The translations under genes and the position numbers were made by a program. Under the pieces are notes generated by a model. It saw nothing but the letters and a program-made list of their open reading frames with translations, did no database searches and was not told where the DNA came from. Shown one piece after another: positions 1-7,194 of a stretch of 64,000 bases of DNA. Where the stretch lies: contig WRDF01000001.1 in assembly GCA_009783565.1 (NCBI GenBank), positions 1 to 64,000 of the forward strand, in the 5' to 3' direction. This stretch comes from Rikenellaceae bacterium (GTDB lineage: Bacteria > Bacteroidota > Bacteroidia > Bacteroidales > Rikenellaceae). Positions within the stretch are counted from its first letter, which is position 1; the number at the start of each line of letters is the position of its first letter.

Positions 1-117
1 AAATCCACAATGCGCGGGTGAATGCCGATGCAGCACCACTGGTGATTGGTAATCTTGTCGCCGTTGATGTCGGTCGCGTAGAACCACTCGCCGGTAAATT
101 GCGGGTTTTCGTTAGTG
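1..117 (-). other. Open reading frame of unknown origin at window edge
   Basis: On the minus strand an open frame runs from about 117 to the window edge, reading GTNENPQFTGEWFYATD and on through a tryptophan/cysteine-rich stretch. It is in a different frame from the SusC-like N-terminus just upstream and does not resemble the carboxypeptidase-like or plug domain that normally follows an STN domain. It could be the end of an unrelated gene brought next to the STN fragment by deletion, rearrangement or a misjoin. I cannot name the family. Confidence 0.3.
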
Positions 118-540
118 CCCACGGGTGACGGTAATGCGCTGCGGTGTCGGCTCAGGCTGCTGGAGCATGTTTTGACGCTGGGGAGTGATGACTATCATGT
201 TATCCCTCAGCGCGAAATCCAGATCATGCGGGACGAGAATCTCCGCAAGAATTTCTCCGATCTCTGCATTCGCCATTGTCAGAGTGACGCGCACATTCTC
301 CGGCACGACATCCTGCATGTACACGAATTGATAACCCGTACGCGCGCTCAGGTCATTCAGAACCGAACCGAGAGTTTCCCTATTATAAGAAACGTCCAGT
401 CTGGTTTGCTGTGAAATCGACGGCGCTGCGACCATAGTGCCTATGGAGCACAACAATGTCACGATACTAAGTTTCATAAGAAACAGCGTTTTCCCCCATT
501 TTCTGCCCGGAAAATGGCGGTAGTAGTCATTTCTTTTCAT
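112..540 (-). pseudogene. Truncated SusC/RagA-type TonB-dependent receptor (signal peptide + STN domain only)
   Basis: The 142-residue product has a signal-anchor-like N-terminus (hydrophobic stretch at about residues 20-40) followed by an STN domain (about 45-120; LGSVLNDLSARTGYQFVY and EILAEIL are typical). The STN domain is the periplasmic piece of transducer-type SusC receptors that contacts FecR. A full receptor would be about 1,000 residues. Here the frame stops at 112, about 20 residues after the STN domain, where the carboxypeptidase-like repeat and plug should begin. It lies downstream of fecR and an ECF sigma gene, the classical order. Truncation is seen; loss of function is inferred. 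Confidence 0.75.
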
Positions 541-627
541 ATATCTGCGTTTGAGGTTGATCCGACTGCACTATTGCAGGCGGGTTTACATTCGTCCGGA
601 TAATTGTGGAGAATTGTCCGGACTTTT

Positions 628-1822
628 TTATTTTGTCATTTTTATATTTATCGATTCCCCTTTCATCGTTATTCCGACCTGTGCCACCATTTCAATGACA
701 TCGAAAATAGGATAGACATCTTCATACACTTTTATGTTCCCTCTGAAAATCCTGTTTTCCGCATTACTGTCGAGCGTGTAGTCGAAATCATACCATCTGG
801 ACAGCTTGATAAAGACTTCGCTGAGAGTACACCCATCGAACTTGAAAACTCCGTCCCGCCATATCGAAATGTCTCTCGTATTGACTTCATTTACGATCAA
901 CCCCTCAGGTGACAACACGGCTTGCTGCCCCGGTTTGAGAACAGTTGTACTTCCCCCTCCCGTGACGGACAGAAAAACGCTGCCTTCCACCAGAGTAGTC
1001 AGCGTTTTCTGCTCGTCCGGATAGGCGGAGAGGTTGAATTGAGTGCCCAGTATGGTCAGCTGTTGATTTGCCGTTTCTACGATAAACGGTCGTTGTGAGT
1101 CGGATTTGACATCGAAGTAACCCTCGCCTTCGAGTATAACGCGCCTTTCGGTTTTGCCGAACACGGCAGGAAAGTGCAGTTTCGAATCGGCATTCAGCCA
1201 GACATGCGTACCGTCTTCCAACGCAATATAGAAAGTCATCCCGCGCGGGACATTCAAAGTCGTGTTTGTTGTTGCTTCTGCAACGGCGCTCTGTGTCTCA
1301 TAGACAAGACCGCCATCGTCCGCATGGATGATCTCGATATTATCATGCGACGTTATACGGCTGTTCCTTGTCGCTTCGTTCAGGGTTATAACAGAACCGT
1401 CGGGCATCACAAGAGTGGCATCGGCTGTTACCCTGCTTATGACGGGCATATCCGTCGGTCGATCCTTATCTAAAATGAGTAATGCAGATCCGACAATCAG
1501 GATTACGCCGGCAGCGGCAGCGAATCTGCGGAGAATCCTTGTTTTCTTAATTCGGGGAGTTTCCTTATTTGAGCCTCTCTTTCAGTTTACCGACATCATC
1601 GTTCTTTTCTCTCGATGTCATCTCGTCATATATCTTCTGACTGTCTTCGGCAGATGTGAGCATATCCTTAACATCACCGGCCAAAGGGTCGTTGTCGAAG
1701 AAATCGGACAAGAAGGCATTTTCCTTAATGCTTTTATTTGAAAAGAATGTCTCGGACAGTTCTTTGGCAATATCTTCCGCTGCCCGATAATCGCTGTCGA
1801 TGTAAGATGATCTATTTCTCAT
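628..1822 (-). pseudogene. FecR-type anti-sigma factor, split by a frameshift
   Basis: Two frames together make one FecR protein. The first (1822 to 1565, 85 residues) is the acidic cytoplasmic anti-sigma region ending KLKERLK and a TAA stop. The second continues with basic residues, a membrane segment (AAAAGVILIVGSALLIL) and the periplasmic FecR domain (VPRGMTFYIALEDGTHVWLN, EGEGYFDVK, TILGTQFNL), then a C-terminal DUF4974-like domain to 628. The second frame has no start codon before its membrane segment, and its upstream stop lies only ~15 bases before the first frame's stop. One small shift in that window would restore a ~395-codon gene. Decay, programmed shifting or a sequence error are all possible; decay is favoured because the neighbouring receptor is also truncated. 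Confidence 0.75.
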
Positions 1823-1914
1823 ATTCCGGTATTTAACGTCCTTTTTATACTAAAAAAATCGAACGCCGGAAATTTCCCGGAGAAATTGATTTTCGGAAAA
1901 AAGGGAGATGGAGA

Positions 1915-2505
1915 CTAAAACAGCAGCAGGGACAATATGGAAAATTGGTGGTGGGACAGTTGTCTTTTCAACCCCGCCAATGTCCTGGATTTCAGGTTAT
2001 AAATCGCTTTTACGGTCTTGCCGGTCTTCCAGGCTATTTCCTCTGCGGTATATCCTTCCAGAAACAGTTTGAATATCTCGGCCGTTTCTTTGGGGGGCAG
2101 GCCCAAAGCATAATTAAACACGGAAAATATCTCTGTTTCAATGATATCCAATTTGAACTGGTCCCGCTCCGTTCGCACGGCATCGGCATACCGGTCGATA
2201 TGCTTCTGGTGTATCGTCAGCGCTTTACGGCTATTCTTGATAGATACCATCATATAGAATTTTATTTCTTCCAATGATGAGAAATCCTTTTTCGGAGAGT
2301 GCCAGACTTTCAGGAAAATATCGTGTATAACGTCGGCCGCATCTATGCCGGTATCCTTGTATATCTTAATCGTGTAATACGTCAGTTCGCTATAAAAATA
2401 GTCATAAATATACCCGAATGCCTCTATCTCCCTCCTGTTAAATTTCTTTAACAAGACGGAAATATCTTGGAGGCTTATACTATCTGCGGGATTTCTCAAA
2501 GACAT
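1915..2505 (-). CDS. ECF-family RNA polymerase sigma factor
   Basis: A 196-residue sigma-70 family protein. Region 2 is visible at about residues 25-95 (AFGYIYDYFYSELTYYTIKI, then DVIHDIFLKVWHSP). Region 4 is at about 130-185 (LGLPPKETAEIFKLFLEGYTAEEIA, then TGKTVKAIYNLKSRTLAGLK, a helix-turn-helix). Together with the fecR remnant and SusC-like receptor downstream it forms a cell-surface signalling unit of the kind that controls uptake of a glycan or iron complex in Bacteroidota. The gene looks intact, but its anti-sigma partner does not, so it may be unregulated. The hydrophobic C-terminal tail (SILSLLLF) is unusual. Confidence 0.85.
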   Translation of the reverse strand: MSLRNPADSISLQDISVLLKKFNRREIEAFGYIYDYFYSELTYYTIKIYKDTGIDAADVIHDIFLKVWHSPKKDFSSLEEIKFYMMVSIKNSRKALTIHQKHIDRYADAVRTERDQFKLDIIETEIFSVFNYALGLPPKETAEIFKLFLEGYTAEEIAWKTGKTVKAIYNLKSRTLAGLKRQLSHHQFSILSLLLF

Positions 2506-2549
2506 TATATAACGCTATCTTTAAGGGTCAACGATGACTATAATTTCCG

Positions 2550-2582
2550 CAAATATAATTCTTTTGTCCAAAAATTTTCAAT
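2550..2582 (-). promoter_or_regulatory. Predicted promoter of the ECF sigma gene
   Basis: Read on the minus strand there is a TATATTTG -7 element (2550-2557) and ATTG 21 bases upstream (2579-2582), close to the Bacteroidota TTTG/TAnnTTTG consensus. It lies 45 bases before the sigma start. Confidence 0.45.
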
Positions 2583-2668
2583 TCGGATACTCTAAATAGC
2601 CGAATCGCTTATCCGGCCTGAATCCATACAATATCCAATTATTTTCTGATTTTGAACCAAAATGAAAA

Positions 2669-2697
2669 ATCCCTGAATTCCGTTGAAATTCAGGGAT
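2669..2697 (-). terminator. Intrinsic terminator, probably the original tRNA-Phe terminator displaced by the island
   Basis: A perfect 11-bp stem (ATCCCTGAATT / AATTCAGGGAT) with a 7-base loop, followed on the minus strand by a T-rich tract. It lies just outside the left copy of the tRNA-Phe 3' repeat, where the terminator of an uninterrupted tRNA-Phe gene would be expected. Confidence 0.6.
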
Positions 2698-2711
2698 CTA
2701 GGTTATCCGAA

Positions 2712-2765
2712 AGTGGTGCCTCCAAGAATCGAACTAGGGACACATGGATTTTCAGTCCATTGCTC
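2712..2765 (-). repeat. Left attachment-site repeat (54-bp copy of tRNA-Phe 3' end)
   Basis: Identical over 54 bases to 12955-13008. It covers the T arm, variable region and anticodon stem-loop of tRNA-Phe. It is the displaced 3' fragment left when an element integrates into a tRNA gene. Confidence 0.85.
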
Positions 2766-2818
2766 CTACGGGTGCAAAAGCTCACGTTTTTGTCTCTTAC
2801 CAACTGAGCTACTGTACC
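2714..2818 (-). pseudogene. tRNA-Phe-like remnant with a 32-base insertion
   Basis: Read on the minus strand, 2818 to 2714 has a D-arm block (TAGCTCAGTTGGTA, 2798-2811), then a 32-base insertion (2766-2797) and then the exact anticodon arm, variable loop and T arm of tRNA-Phe(GAA). The 5' acceptor strand (GGTACAG) no longer pairs well with the 3' strand (AGGCACC). The insert holds a small hairpin (CAAAA/TTTTG). A functional tRNA is unlikely; it is probably a tRNA-mimicking att arm brought by the element. Confidence 0.6.
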
Positions 2819-2861
2819 TTACGCGATTAGATTGTTGCCCGATTTTTCATTTCGCAGTTTC

Positions 2862-2882
2862 GGTTTAACTGCTGGTTTAACT
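2862..2882. promoter_or_regulatory. Candidate integrase arm-binding sites, left end
   Basis: Two direct copies of GGTTTAACT (2862-2870 and 2874-2882) with a 12-bp period, about 97 bp inside the left att repeat. The same pair with the same period occurs at 12855-12875 inside the right end. Paired arm sites flanking a core are typical of tyrosine-integrase att regions; the binding role is inferred. Confidence 0.55.
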
Positions 2883-2959
2883 CAATGTTTATTTCGAGAA
2901 TGGTTAATAATTACTGTGTTGTATAATTACTTTTCAGAGTAATCCAAATCTCATAAAAT

Positions 2960-2998
2960 GTACAACCCTCGCCTATAAGATTATGGTTTAGGTTGTAC
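2960..2998 (-). terminator. GTACA hairpin 1, at the end of the protease operon
   Basis: Inverted repeat GTACAACC (2960-2967) / GGTTGTAC (2991-2998) around a ~23-base loop. It overlaps the stop codon of the last cargo gene and is followed on the minus strand by ATTTTATG. Its arms resemble the hairpins at 9249-9294 and 11600-11640. It acts as a terminator and/or a repeated protein-binding site. Confidence 0.5.
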
Positions 2999-3485
2999 GA
3001 ATTTCGGGACTATCAATAGTCTTAAATTTTTCTGAGTAATCCAAAATCCATTTATATTTTTTGAGAAAGTCGTTGCCCAATATTCCTGCTATTTGCTTGG
3101 ACTTCCTTGAATTGAAATATTGGCACATACTTGGGTCAATGGCAAATAGCTCCGAGTATTTACGCTCGTCAATGGTGAAATCGAGTTTAACTGTTTCGCA
3201 AACTCTCTTTATTCCATCTTTGCAGACTATCCTTTTTATTCCCTTTTTCTCGTGAGGAGGAGGAAATACAGGATAATGCTCAATAATGCACTCGGAGTTC
3301 TCAATGGCGGGGATAAGAGCAGAATTTATCCACTCCTCGAAAAAACAGGGGTCAATGAGATTGTGCCTTACGCTTGTGTCAATAAGGAATGTGAATCCAA
3401 ACCCTGCACCATTAAGCCTGACAAAAACAGTCGGCAACCCTAAATCCTTATCTATACAAGCCTTAGTGGTTTTCTTCGCTCTCAT
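2988..3485 (-). CDS. Retropepsin-like aspartyl protease paralogue with altered DTG motif
   Basis: A 165-residue protein with the layout of single-domain retropepsin-like proteases. The active-site strand reads FLIDTSVRHNLID (about residues 33-45), and the second conserved block reads IAGILGNDFLKKYKWILDY (about 132-150). The canonical D-T/S-G triad is D-T-S here, so the glycine is replaced and activity is uncertain. It has no signal peptide. It lies 64 bases downstream of a related protease with an intact DTG and is the last gene of a four-gene minus-strand operon. Homology to the neighbour is seen in layout and motifs; the substrate is unknown. It may be a non-catalytic dimer partner. Confidence 0.6.
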   Translation of the reverse strand: MRAKKTTKACIDKDLGLPTVFVRLNGAGFGFTFLIDTSVRHNLIDPCFFEEWINSALIPAIENSECIIEHYPVFPPPHEKKGIKRIVCKDGIKRVCETVKLDFTIDERKYSELFAIDPSMCQYFNSRKSKQIAGILGNDFLKKYKWILDYSEKFKTIDSPEIRTT

Positions 3486-3549
3486 AACTGTTTTTCTTTG
3501 CTGATGTTAATTTCTTTGTTAGGATTTGCAATATTTACACTTAACCGCC

Positions 3550-3963
3550 TTATTGCCAACACAATTCCAGTTTCTCAAAATCCAGCACCCATCCATGCTC
3601 TATGAAGAACTTGTTCCCAAGTAGTCCATTTATTGGTATGCCGCATTCTTCGTGAACTTTTGAGAAAGCATTTCCCAGATTCACCACAGAGAAGACAGGA
3701 GCAAAAGTACATCCCTCAAATAGGAACGGTATTTTAACGGTTATTGCCTGCTCGCTGTTTCCCTCAATCCCGAAATGGGTAAATTCTCCTACTTGCTCTG
3801 CTGCATCTTTGAAATGCTCATAAACGGCGTCGTCGATCATATTGATGTTAGAGCCTGTATCCAAAAGGAAGCACAAGCTCTTGTCTTGTATCTCTACGAG
3901 AATGAGAGGGAGATTGGCTCTTTTCAGTCCGTAGGAGAGAGGGAAAGATAGATTGCCACTCAT
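3550..3963 (-). CDS. Retropepsin-like aspartyl protease
   Basis: About 137 residues from the preferred start. The active-site motif FLLDTGSNINMID (DTG at about residues 35-37) and the C-terminal block INGLLGNKFFIEHGWVLDF mark a single-domain retropepsin-like protease that must dimerise to be active. The chosen ATG at 3963 overlaps the stop of the upstream lipoprotein gene (TGATG), indicating translational coupling; an upstream ATG at 3987 would add eight residues. No signal peptide is evident, so it may act in the cytoplasm although its coupled partner is exported. It is followed by a diverged copy (2988-3485). Confidence 0.7.
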   Translation of the reverse strand: MSGNLSFPLSYGLKRANLPLILVEIQDKSLCFLLDTGSNINMIDDAVYEHFKDAAEQVGEFTHFGIEGNSEQAITVKIPFLFEGCTFAPVFSVVNLGNAFSKVHEECGIPINGLLGNKFFIEHGWVLDFEKLELCWQ

Positions 3964-4571
3964 CACCACTGCAAAAATACTTGCCATCCTTTATTTGTTG
4001 CAATACTTCTATTGCAAGTATCAGTTCCGGGGTTACCCCATATATGTACTGTTTTACCGCTTGGGGGATTATTACTGTGCAATGATTCGAATAAATTGTT
4101 CAGTGCTGTGGCGGATAATTCATTCCACATGCAATACAAACTCGTAAGTGCTGTATTCCTGCTTACGTTCAAACTTGTTAGCTGATTGCCAGAACACACC
4201 AACAATTCCAGTTTAGTATTCCTGCCTACGTTCAAACTTATTAGCTGATTGTTGCTACAATCCAATATTTTCAGATTTTGGAAATATTCAATCCCTCTGA
4301 GTGAGTGAATGCCAAGTCCTTGTACATTTATTTCCAACACTGCATTAGCCTCAGAGGGAGATACCTTGCCGTCCTTGTTTACATCGAAGTGCTTGTAACA
4401 ATACTCCATGAATTTCAGATCATCCATAGCCGTACACACATCGTTTGGATCGGTCATGGGAGGCAAAGAAGGCAGTGAGCTATTTGAATTAGAGTCATTG
4501 TCTTTGCCACACGCGATAACGGTAATAGCAAGTAGGACAAAAGTCATTAGTTTGCAAAATCGTGTTTTCAT
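3963..4571 (-). CDS. Leucine-rich-repeat lipoprotein with EF-hand-like segment
   Basis: A 202-residue protein. It has a lipoprotein signal peptide (lipobox ITVIAC, Cys at about residue 21) and a Ser/Asn-rich linker. An EF-hand/dockerin-like calcium loop follows (DVNKDGKVSPSEA, about 64-76). Then come leucine-rich repeats of the short Bacteroidota type (LKILDCSNNQLISLNVGRNT, LELLVCSGNQLTSLNVSRNT and a third). It is predicted to be surface- or periplasm-exposed and to bind a protein or glycan. It starts 12 bases after the WG-repeat gene and its stop overlaps the protease start, so the set is one operon. The specific ligand is unknown. Confidence 0.7.
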   Translation of the reverse strand: MKTRFCKLMTFVLLAITVIACGKDNDSNSNSSLPSLPPMTDPNDVCTAMDDLKFMEYCYKHFDVNKDGKVSPSEANAVLEINVQGLGIHSLRGIEYFQNLKILDCSNNQLISLNVGRNTKLELLVCSGNQLTSLNVSRNTALTSLYCMWNELSATALNNLFESLHSNNPPSGKTVHIWGNPGTDTCNRSIATNKGWQVFLQW

Positions 4572-4583
4572 AGTTTTTGGTTT

Positions 4584-5465
4584 TTAGTTATTTCTCCATG
4601 ATTGGTAGGCATCGTAATCTCCCTCAAAAGCATCGGCTATCCCAGATTCGACCTCATCGCTACTGAATCCTCCATTATATGCTTGAATATCGCCGTAAGG
4701 ATCGTCATCGTGATAGTCATTTATGGAATTATGACTATTATCAATAACAGGGGTCTGACATCGAGGGATATCGTGTCTTATCAGATTAAGCAAATTAATG
4801 CGTTCTATTTTTCCGTCAATTTCTGCATGAAGAGCAGAGAGGTATTTGCTTGATAATGTCCATATTTTATCGTATTTTACATCCACTATAATCTTCCCTG
4901 ATCTATCAATAATTCCCCATTTCCCATTTTGCTTAACACGTGCACAGCCTTTTGTAGATAAATCAAAATATCTACCTGCAAAAATGCTTTTGATGGCAGT
5001 ATAGCTGGCATCAATCCACTCATATAGTCCAAACGGCACAATAACTTCATTTAGGGCATTTATATAGCCATAGTGATAGTTGAAATCTTGCGCACATGCA
5101 AGACCACAAGTGAATGGGTATAACTCTTTATATTGAAAAGGGATGACAGTCTCGCCAGCAGAATTAATAGTGCCTCATTTGCCTCCTTTCAACACACAAA
5201 CTAATGATGAGGGAAGTACAAAGTCACCACGAACAGCATCATATTGAGGTTCGATTATTATGGAGGCATCTTTATCTATATACCCTATTTTGCTTTCGCA
5301 AATAATCGCCTCCAACAAACAGCGAGATGAAGCAAGGCTTTCCTCTGTAATAAGGAATCCTGCGCTTTTCTTGTGTAATGCAGTTATATTTCGGCATTTA
5401 ATGCCATGCGGAGTTAATTCAATTTCTCCGTTATTCAGATTAGCTACGGTAACGGTCTTAGCCAT
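4584..5465 (-). pseudogene. WG-repeat (KWG-type) protein interrupted by an in-frame TGA
   Basis: One frame of about 294 codons from ATG at 5465 to 4584, broken by a single TGA at 5175-5177. Upstream is a WG-type repeat (SKIGYIDKDASIIIEPQYDAV). The stop sits exactly where the next repeat needs tryptophan (KGGK-stop-GTINSAGETVIPFQY). A later repeat is intact (NGKWGIIDRSGKIIVDVKYDKI). TGG to TGA at this W is the simplest explanation. Translation could restart at GTG 5039 to give a 151-residue C-terminal piece. WG-repeat proteins are probable beta-sheet binding scaffolds. It is the first gene of the cargo operon, so the stop may also reduce downstream expression. Confidence 0.7.
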
Positions 5466-5518
5466 ATGAAACAGCAACTCCCCGCCAGCCCCGAGCAGAG
5501 TTAGTCACAATAAAGAAA

Positions 5519-5594
5519 GCGTGGGGACTGATAGACTTATTTTTATAGAGAGGCTCTGGTAAGCCCTGCGATAAAATAAGCAACAGCCCCACGC
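5519..5594 (-). other. Nested 76-base hairpin, candidate structured RNA or regulatory leader
   Basis: The outer stem GCGTGGGG/CCCCACGC (5519-5526 with 5587-5594) is followed by a one-base bulge and CTG/CAG. After an internal loop comes a second stem CTTATTTTTAT/ATAAAATAAG (5536-5546 with 5571-5580) and an apical GGCT/AGCC hairpin. It lies 54 bases upstream of the WG-repeat start, in what would be the cargo operon's 5' leader if the promoter at 5719-5750 is real. The strand of any RNA is not certain. Confidence 0.5.
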
Positions 5595-5615
5595 CGTAAT
5601 GACGTGAGAGAGTTG

Positions 5616-5668
5616 GCTTATTCTCATCGCATAAAAAAATTTACCAGATTTCTCTACGAGAATAAAGC
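5616..5668 (-). other. Second stem-loop in the cargo-operon leader
   Basis: GCTTATTCTC (5616-5625) pairs with GAGAATAAAGC (5658-5668) with one bulged base and a ~32-base loop. It lies 22 bases from the nested hairpin at 5519-5594, so a transcript crossing this spacer would carry two consecutive structures. Confidence 0.4.
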
Positions 5669-5715
5669 TAAACACTTTCCGTGTTCAAATATGTCTGCGT
5701 CTCTTGCGAGATGCT

Positions 5716-5750
5716 CTACAAAAGTATGTAGAATATCTGACACTTACAAG
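5716..5750 (-). promoter_or_regulatory. Possible promoter/operator of the cargo operon
   Basis: On the minus strand TACTTTTG (5719-5726) fits the -7 consensus, with CTTG (5747-5750) 20 bases upstream. A CTACA/TGTAG inverted repeat (5716-5720, 5727-5731) overlaps the -7 box and could be an operator. Confidence 0.3.
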
Positions 5751-6108
5751 CGTTGTTCTTCTCTTTTAGGGCTGTTGCGGTTACAAATTTAGCCCTATCT
5801 TTTCTGAAAACCGATAGGGGTGTAAACTTTGTTTTGTGTAATTTTGAGATATGTCCGCCTTCACTCCCCCTGCACACTTACTTTGCGTATTTCTATATAA
5901 ATAAGTGTGCAAAGCCTTTTGTCATATTTCCCATCATAATGGGGATGGGGGGGGAGTTGAGTAATGAAAGTATTCATATATATAATTCGATAGATTAAAT
6001 ACCCTATGATTTATATAAAGGTGAAATTGTCTTTAATTTATGAAACGAATCTGTCGAATAATTTCATAGAGGTTTCCTTATAGAGCCTGCAATAAAAATT
6101 CGACAGCA

Positions 6109-7194
6109 CTACTCAATAAACCACGAGTAGTTGCTTTCTCCCTGCAAGGCTCTTGTAATTCCCTCAGCGATGTTAGTGACGTTCAAGGCTCTTTCAGAGA
6201 AGTTGTCTATGTAGCTGCTTTTGTTTGCGGTTGTGAGAAGATTGTAGATTTTCCACATGGAGAGGTCACTGCCTGCTCTGTCCACTCCGAAGTCTTCGTC
6301 ATGGAAATATGACCTTGCCACGAGGTTTATCTGGGTGTCGGTCATAAGGAATGAGGGCAGGAGCTTCTTATGCTCATTGGGCAGACATTGATACAGTCTG
6401 GATTTTCCTAAAAACTGAGCAAACTGGCTTTCCGTGAGAGAGTAGTTTTGGAATGAACGCATCAAGTCCAGATGCCTTTTGGCATTGTAGCTCACGATCA
6501 GTTCAATAACCTTTGCCATAAGGTCAGAGGTGTTCGTGACCTTGATCTCTTCACACAGCCCATCGGTGGATATGCACATGTTGCAGCAGACCATATTCTT
6601 GAAGCCTATGAATACCTTGAATTTTTCCAAACCCTTTTTGCTGTAAAGGTTCTCGTTGTTGTAGCTTCTTACTCCTCCTATGGTCAGATTCAGCCTGTTT
6701 CCACAAATATCCTCTGTAATACTCGGTATTTCAATACAGAACATCATCCTCTCGTAGTAAATGGTCTTGTCTGCATCTATAAGTTCTTTTACGGGCTTAT
6801 GGATAGCTTCGGGAGTTCTGCCCTTAATCACGTGAGACACTCTTATGTCAGGCTCAGAGATGGTTTCATTGCGGAACAGCCTGCTTACACTCTCCCAGAC
6901 TGATTCTATGAAGTTGCTGTGAGAGATGGTTATTTCGTTGTCCTTTGAGAAAACCGGCACTATGCAATCGTTTCTCAGATGGTACATTGTAGCCTCTTTG
7001 GTGTTAGCCTCGATAAATGGCTTTCTCGTTTGATTAGCAGAACTCACCAATGATGCAGTTCCCACTTCCTCTTGTTCTGCCTCATATACTCCCTCAGTTC
7101 CCTCTGCTGTCCGTACTTCCTGAATAGTCGCAGGAGTAATAGCATAGGGATTATGCTGTTGCGGTCTAACTTGCTGTAATTGGAGCTGTTCCAT
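6109..7194 (-). CDS. DUF3871 family protein of mobile elements
   Basis: A 361-residue protein matching, from memory, the DUF3871 family found on Bacteroidota integrative elements. Characteristic stretches are YHLRNDCIVPVFSKDNE, RVSHVIKGRTPEAIHKP, YYERMMFCIEIPSI and the LTIGGVRSYNNENLYSKKG core. The N-terminal ~70 residues are Gln/Glu-rich and low-complexity. Its start overlaps the ATPase gene by 29 bases in another frame, so the two are co-expressed. No enzyme activity is known to me. The fixed pairing with a RecA-like ATPase suggests a role in element DNA replication or recombination. Confidence 0.8.
   Translation of the reverse strand: MEQLQLQQVRPQQHNPYAITPATIQEVRTAEGTEGVYEAEQEEVGTASLVSSANQTRKPFIEANTKEATMYHLRNDCIVPVFSKDNEITISHSNFIESVWESVSRLFRNETISEPDIRVSHVIKGRTPEAIHKPVKELIDADKTIYYERMMFCIEIPSITEDICGNRLNLTIGGVRSYNNENLYSKKGLEKFKVFIGFKNMVCCNMCISTDGLCEEIKVTNTSDLMAKVIELIVSYNAKRHLDLMRSFQNYSLTESQFAQFLGKSRLYQCLPNEHKKLLPSFLMTDTQINLVARSYFHDEDFGVDRAGSDLSMWKIYNLLTTANKSSYIDNFSERALNVTNIAEGITRALQGESNYSWFIE

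Larger units (their letters stand above)
5466..6108. other. Gene-free island spacer of ~640 bases with structured elements
   Basis: I see no convincing protein gene here. The left part holds two long hairpins (separate entries) and a promoter-like palindrome. The right part (about 5735-6108) is AT-rich with a G run near 5940-5955 and no recognisable element. It separates the cargo operon from the DUF3871 gene. Confidence 0.6.

Noticed and set aside
1560-1585. Programmed -1 frameshifting in fecR
   Set aside because: No X-XXY-YYZ slippery heptamer or obvious downstream structure in the short overlap; decay or sequence error is simpler.
2683-2868. 61-codon plus-strand frame over the left att site
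   Set aside because: It translates the antisense of the tRNA-like remnant and is not a protein gene.
5175-5177. TGA read as tryptophan or selenocysteine
   Set aside because: Other genes in the window use TGA as a normal stop, and no recoding structure or Sec machinery is visible.
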